A stretch of 64,000 bases of DNA, taken from assembly GCF_030409805.1 (NCBI RefSeq), contig NZ_JAUFQP010000013.1, forward strand, positions 812,501-876,500, read 5' to 3'. Both the position numbers and the translations under genes were made by a program. Positions 60,420 through 64,000 of this stretch are shown in pieces; the first letter of the stretch is position 1; every line of letters begins with the position of its first letter. The notes beneath the pieces are model-generated. The model ran no database searches. It was given only the letters and a program-made list of their open reading frames with translations, and was not told the DNA's origin. Origin of the DNA: Algibacter miyuki (GTDB lineage: Bacteria; Bacteroidota; Bacteroidia; Flavobacteriales; Flavobacteriaceae).

Positions 60420-62870
60420 ATGAAAAAATCTAAATTTACAACCCTTGACAGTTTGTCATTACAGGAATTTGATGAAAATTCAGAATTGATTCCCTTAATG
60501 ACTCCTGAAGATGAAGAAGCTATTAATAATGAAGAATTGCCAGAAACTTTGCCAATTTTATCCTTAAGAAATACGGTTTTATTTCCAGGTGTAGTTATTC
60601 CAATTACCGCCGGAAGAGATAAATCTATTAAGCTTATAAACGATGCTAATAAAGGTGGAAAGGTAATAGGCGTAGTCGCTCAAAAAGATGAAGCTGTAGA
60701 AAATCCTTCGGCAAGTGAAATTCACGAAACCGGAACAGTAGCTCGTATTTTACGTGTTTTAAAAATGCCTGATGGTAACGTAACAGTTATTATTCAAGGA
60801 AAAAAACGTTTTAAAGTGGCCGAGGTACTTACTGAGGAGCCGTACATGAATGCGACTATCCGAGACATTTCCGAAGCAAGACCAGCGAAAAAAAATAAAG
60901 AGTTTTCTGCTATTATCGATTCGATAAAAGAATTGGCTTTAGAAATTATAAAGGAAAGTCCAAATATTCCAAGTGAAGCGTCATTCGCCATAAAAAACAT
61001 TGAAAGCAGTTCGTTTTTAATCAATTTTGTGTCGTCTAATATGAATCTTTCAGTGGCCGAGAAACAGTCGCTTTTAGAAATGGACGATTTAAAATCTCGT
61101 GCATTGGCTACGTTGAAATTCATGAATGTTGAGTTTCAAAAATTAGAACTTAAGAATGATATTCAGTCTAAAGTTCAAATGGATATGAGCCAACAACAGC
61201 GCGAATATTTCTTGCATCAACAAATGAAAACCATTCAAGAAGAATTGGGAGGCGTAAGTCATGATGAGGAAATTGAAGAGATGAAAGCCAAAGCGAAAGA
61301 TAAACTTTGGGGTAAAGATATCGCTAAACATTTTGAGAAGGAGGTTGCTAAAATGCAACGCATGAATCCGCAAGTGGCCGAATATTCTATTCAACGAAAT
61401 TATTTAGAGCTCTTTTTAGATTTACCATGGAACAAGTTTAGTAAAGATAAATTCGATCTAAAACGTGCCATGAAAATTCTAGATCGCGATCATTTTGGTT
61501 TAGAAGATGTGAAACGTAGAATTATAGAATATTTAGCCGTTTTAAAGTTGCGTAATGATATGAAATCGCCTATCCTTTGTTTATACGGGCCTCCAGGTGT
61601 TGGTAAAACATCTTTAGGAAAGTCGATTGCCGAAGCTTTAGGGCGTGAGTATGTGCGTATTTCTCTTGGTGGTTTACGTGATGAAGCTGAAATTAGAGGT
61701 CATCGTAAAACGTATATTGGTGCCATGCCAGGGCGTATTATTCAGAGCTTGAAAAAAGCCGGAACGTCGAATCCTGTTTTTGTTTTAGATGAAATTGATA
61801 AGTTATCGAATTCAAATCAAGGCGATCCATCTTCAGCTATGTTAGAAGTTTTAGATCCAGAACAAAATAGTGAGTTTCATGATAACTTTTTAGAGATGGG
61901 TTACGATCTTTCTAAAGTGATGTTTATTGCGACTTCAAACAGTTTAAACACCATTCAGCCTGCGTTACGCGACCGTATGGAAATTATAAACGTTACTGGT
62001 TATACCATTGAAGAAAAGGTAGAAATAGGTAAACGACACCTGTTGCCAAAACAATTAAAAGAACACGGTTTAACCGCTGATCATTTAAAAATTGGTAAGG
62101 CACAAATTGAGAAAATTGTTGAAGGTTATACGCGAGAATCAGGCGTGCGTGGCTTAGATAAACAAATGGCAAAAATGGTACGTTATGCAGCCAAAAGTAT
62201 TGCCATGGAAGAAGATTATAACCTAAAAGTGAGCAATGAAGATATTATTGAAGTATTAGGCGGTCCTAAAATGGAGCGCGATAAATATGAAAATAATAAT
62301 GTTGCTGGTGTGGTTACAGGTTTAGCTTGGACCAGTGTTGGTGGTGATATTCTGTTTATAGAATCGATTCTTTCAAAAGGAAAAGGCGCGATGACTATTA
62401 CTGGAAATCTTGGAAAAGTGATGAAGGAATCGTCTACCATTGCTATGGAATACATAAAATCTAATGCTGAAGAATTTGGTATAGATCCAACGGTTTTTGA
62501 TAAGTATAATGTTCACATTCACGTGCCAGAAGGTGCCACTCCAAAAGATGGTCCAAGTGCTGGTGTTACCATGTTAACCTCGTTGGTGTCTTTATTTACT
62601 CAGAAAAAAGTAAAGAAAAGTTTAGCCATGACAGGCGAAATTACTTTGCGTGGTAAAGTATTGCCAGTAGGCGGTATTAAAGAGAAAATATTAGCAGCAA
62701 AACGCGCCAGAATAAAAGAGATTTTATTGTGTGAAGAAAATAGACGTGATATTGAAGAAATTAAACCTGAGTATTTAAAAGGTTTAACGTTCCATTATGT
62801 TACCGAAATGAGCGACGTTATTAAGTTTGCCATCACCGATCAAAAGGTGAAAAATGCAAAAGAATTATAA
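60420..62870 (+). CDS. lon: ATP-dependent protease Lon
   Basis: 816 residues, cytoplasmic. Lon degrades misfolded and selected regulatory proteins. Seen: N-terminal substrate-binding domain ([19 protein letters not shown] near 43), AAA+ Walker [10 protein letters not shown] near 390, Walker B FVLDEIDK near 455, sensor IATSNS, and the protease part with catalytic Ser in KDGPSAGVT (Ser 713) and Lys in [13 protein letters not shown] near 756. Normal length and all catalytic residues present. A perfect inverted repeat lies in its leader and a good terminator after it. Confidence 0.97.
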   Translation: MKKSKFTTLDSLSLQEFDENSELIPLMTPEDEEAINNEELPETLPILSLRNTVLFPGVVIPITAGRDKSIKLINDANKGGKVIGVVAQKDEAVENPSASEIHETGTVARILRVLKMPDGNVTVIIQGKKRFKVAEVLTEEPYMNATIRDISEARPAKKNKEFSAIIDSIKELALEIIKESPNIPSEASFAIKNIESSSFLINFVSSNMNLSVAEKQSLLEMDDLKSRALATLKFMNVEFQKLELKNDIQSKVQMDMSQQQREYFLHQQMKTIQEELGGVSHDEEIEEMKAKAKDKLWGKDIAKHFEKEVAKMQRMNPQVAEYSIQRNYLELFLDLPWNKFSKDKFDLKRAMKILDRDHFGLEDVKRRIIEYLAVLKLRNDMKSPILCLYGPPGVGKTSLGKSIAEALGREYVRISLGGLRDEAEIRGHRKTYIGAMPGRIIQSLKKAGTSNPVFVLDEIDKLSNSNQGDPSSAMLEVLDPEQNSEFHDNFLEMGYDLSKVMFIATSNSLNTIQPALRDRMEIINVTGYTIEEKVEIGKRHLLPKQLKEHGLTADHLKIGKAQIEKIVEGYTRESGVRGLDKQMAKMVRYAAKSIAMEEDYNLKVSNEDIIEVLGGPKMERDKYENNNVAGVVTGLAWTSVGGDILFIESILSKGKGAMTITGNLGKVMKESSTIAMEYIKSNAEEFGIDPTVFDKYNVHIHVPEGATPKDGPSAGVTMLTSLVSLFTQKKVKKSLAMTGEITLRGKVLPVGGIKEKILAAKRARIKEILLCEENRRDIEEIKPEYLKGLTFHYVTEMSDVIKFAITDQKVKNAKEL

Positions 62871-62892
62871 ATGATATTTTGATTTTAAAAAG

Positions 62893-62917
62893 CCTCGACA
62901 TTGTCGGGGTTTTTTTA
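62893..62917 (+). terminator. Intrinsic terminator after lon
   Basis: CCTCGACA (62893-62900) pairs with TGTCGGGG (62902-62909), with one mispair, followed by a run of T residues to 62917. It lies 23 bases past the lon stop. Confidence 0.85.
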
Positions 62918-62983
62918 TGAATTAAAATAAAAAATAGATGTACTCGTTTTAAGATAGATTTATTTTCTTTGCAGCACGAATAT

Positions 62984-64000
62984 ATGTTTAAAAAAATTGC
63001 TACTTTATTATGTTGTTCTTATGGCTTACTAGCTTTTGCTCAGTTAGGCGGAGAATCGACGTATCAATTTTTAAACTTGGTATCGTCGCCACGTCAGGCG
63101 GCTTTAGGAGGTAAAGTGTTAACTAACGTGGATTACGATGTTACGCAGGCTTTATACAACCCCGCGACCATAAACATTGAAATGGATAACCAACTCGCTT
63201 TAAATTACACCAGTTATTTAGGTGGTATTGGCTACGGAACTGCTGCTTATGCTTACACTTTAGATCGTCGTACACAAACCATCCATGCAGGAATTACCTA
63301 TATTAATTATGGGAAATTTGACGGCTATGACGAGGAAGGAAATGCTACAGGAACTTTTAGCGGAAACGAAACGGCTTTATCGGTAGGGTATGCTACTCAA
63401 ATTGGGTATACCGATTTTTATTTTGGAGCAAACGTGAAACTGATTACTTCAAAATTGGAACAATATAGTTCTTTTGGAGCTGCGGCCGATTTAGGTTTAA
63501 TTTATATTGATGAAGATTTAGATTTTAACGCGGCATTGGTGGTTCGTAATTTTGGAACGCAAATCACCACTTATGCCGGTTTAAGGGAGTCGTTACCTTT
63601 TGAGGTGAGTTTGGGCTTATCGCAAAAGTTAGAACACGTACCAATACGTTGGCATGTAACACTCGAAAATTTACAAGAATGGCCTATTGCTCGTCCAAAC
63701 CCAGCAAGAGAAACTAGTGATTTAAGCGGGAATAATTCTTCAGAAAAAATAGGGTTTATTGGTCAAGTAATTCGACATACAATTATTGGTGCCGAACTTT
63801 TTCCGGAAAGCGGATTCAATATTAGGCTCGGTTATAACTTTCGAAGAGGCGAAGATTTACGAATTTTAGAACAGCGTAATTTTTCGGGCATTTCGGCCGG
63901 ACTTTCTATTAAAATGAATAAAATGCGTTTCAGTTTTACACATTCAAAATATACTAGTGCAGCAAATGCGAACTTTTTTGGCTTGCAAATAGATTTGCAA
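62984..64000 (+). CDS. porQ: PorQ, type IX secretion system outer-membrane protein, C-terminus at window edge
   Basis: 339 codons read by hand, open to the last base. Signal peptide ends LLAFA before QLGG. Seen: a barrel-like run of strands from TYQFLNLVSSPRQAALGGK (a typical PorV/PorQ opening) to NKMRFSFTHSKY. PorQ belongs to the PorV/LptO family and in Porphyromonas gingivalis is part of the outer-membrane attachment complex of the T9SS. This matches the T9SS cargo (SprB, SprC) encoded in the same window, though the two loci are 32 kb apart. The stop codon probably lies just beyond the window, as the family is about 340 residues. Confidence 0.88.
   Translation, partial: MFKKIATLLCCSYGLLAFAQLGGESTYQFLNLVSSPRQAALGGKVLTNVDYDVTQALYNPATINIEMDNQLALNYTSYLGGIGYGTAAYAYTLDRRTQTIHAGITYINYGKFDGYDEEGNATGTFSGNETALSVGYATQIGYTDFYFGANVKLITSKLEQYSSFGAAADLGLIYIDEDLDFNAALVVRNFGTQITTYAGLRESLPFEVSLGLSQKLEHVPIRWHVTLENLQEWPIARPNPARETSDLSGNNSSEKIGFIGQVIRHTIIGAELFPESGFNIRLGYNFRRGEDLRILEQRNFSGISAGLSIKMNKMRFSFTHSKYTSAANANFFGLQIDLQ

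Overview
The window comes from a low-GC member of the Bacteroidota, most probably a gliding flavobacterium (Flavobacteriaceae). Four things support this: promoter -7 elements of the Bacteroidota type TAnnTTTG; type IX secretion (T9SS) and gliding genes (sprC, sprD, sprB, sprF, porQ); the thiS-thiC-tenI-thiD-thiE-thiG-thiH-thiF gene order; and secreted proteins whose predicted mature ends begin with Gln. No phage, insertion sequence, CRISPR array, tRNA or rRNA gene was recognised. Most of the window is chromosomal housekeeping DNA.

Layout. (1) 1-7211, minus strand: a thiamine operon with a TPP riboswitch (7108-7195) and a small possible terminator hairpin in its leader. It runs thiS, thiC, tenI-like, thiD, thiE, thiG, thiH and a ThiF/MoeB-type E1 enzyme cut by the window edge. 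A 96-bp hairpin-rich element sits between thiC and the tenI-like gene. (2) 7362-7943, minus: a parDE toxin-antitoxin pair with a palindromic operator. (3) 7989-10157, minus: a MutS2-like ATPase without the Smr nuclease domain. (4) 10411-31520, plus: a 21-kb gliding-adhesin operon of a beta-helix secreted protein, sprC, sprD, the 4608-residue adhesin gene sprB, and sprF. A duplicated 16-bp motif lies in front of it. (5) 31551-32685, minus: a lipoprotein glutaminyl cyclase and its terminator. (6) 32775-32867, plus: the small SRP RNA.

(7) 33021-44479: an SDR oxidoreductase, a thioredoxin-fold lipoprotein without its cysteines, an ABC-F ATPase with one degenerate composite ATP site, two DUF2007-like small proteins, a PAP2 phosphatase, pheT, a helical protein of unknown function, and a fused alpha/beta 2-oxoacid dehydrogenase E1. 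(8) 44644-57191, minus: an M1-peptidase-like protein that has lost its zinc motif and is joined to a predicted outer-membrane barrel, a LOG-family protein, uvrA, a small secreted protein, a soluble ComEC-like metallo-beta-lactamase-fold protein, a membrane-anchored unknown, gamma-glutamyltransferase and an AcpH-like phosphodiesterase. (9) 57256-64000: glmM, an LpxL-type acyltransferase and a rhomboid protease fired from abutting divergent promoters, lon, and a porQ gene cut by the window edge.

How the parts fit. The spr operon encodes the mobile surface adhesin and its helpers. PorQ is part of the T9SS that exports such proteins. The glutaminyl cyclase next door could cyclise the N-terminal Gln that signal peptidase is predicted to leave on nearly every exported protein here. 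The most interesting stretches are the higher-order repeat structure of SprB, the repeat-built SprD, the pseudo-enzymes (M1-like, thioredoxin-like, half-dead ABC-F) and several palindromic elements in gaps.
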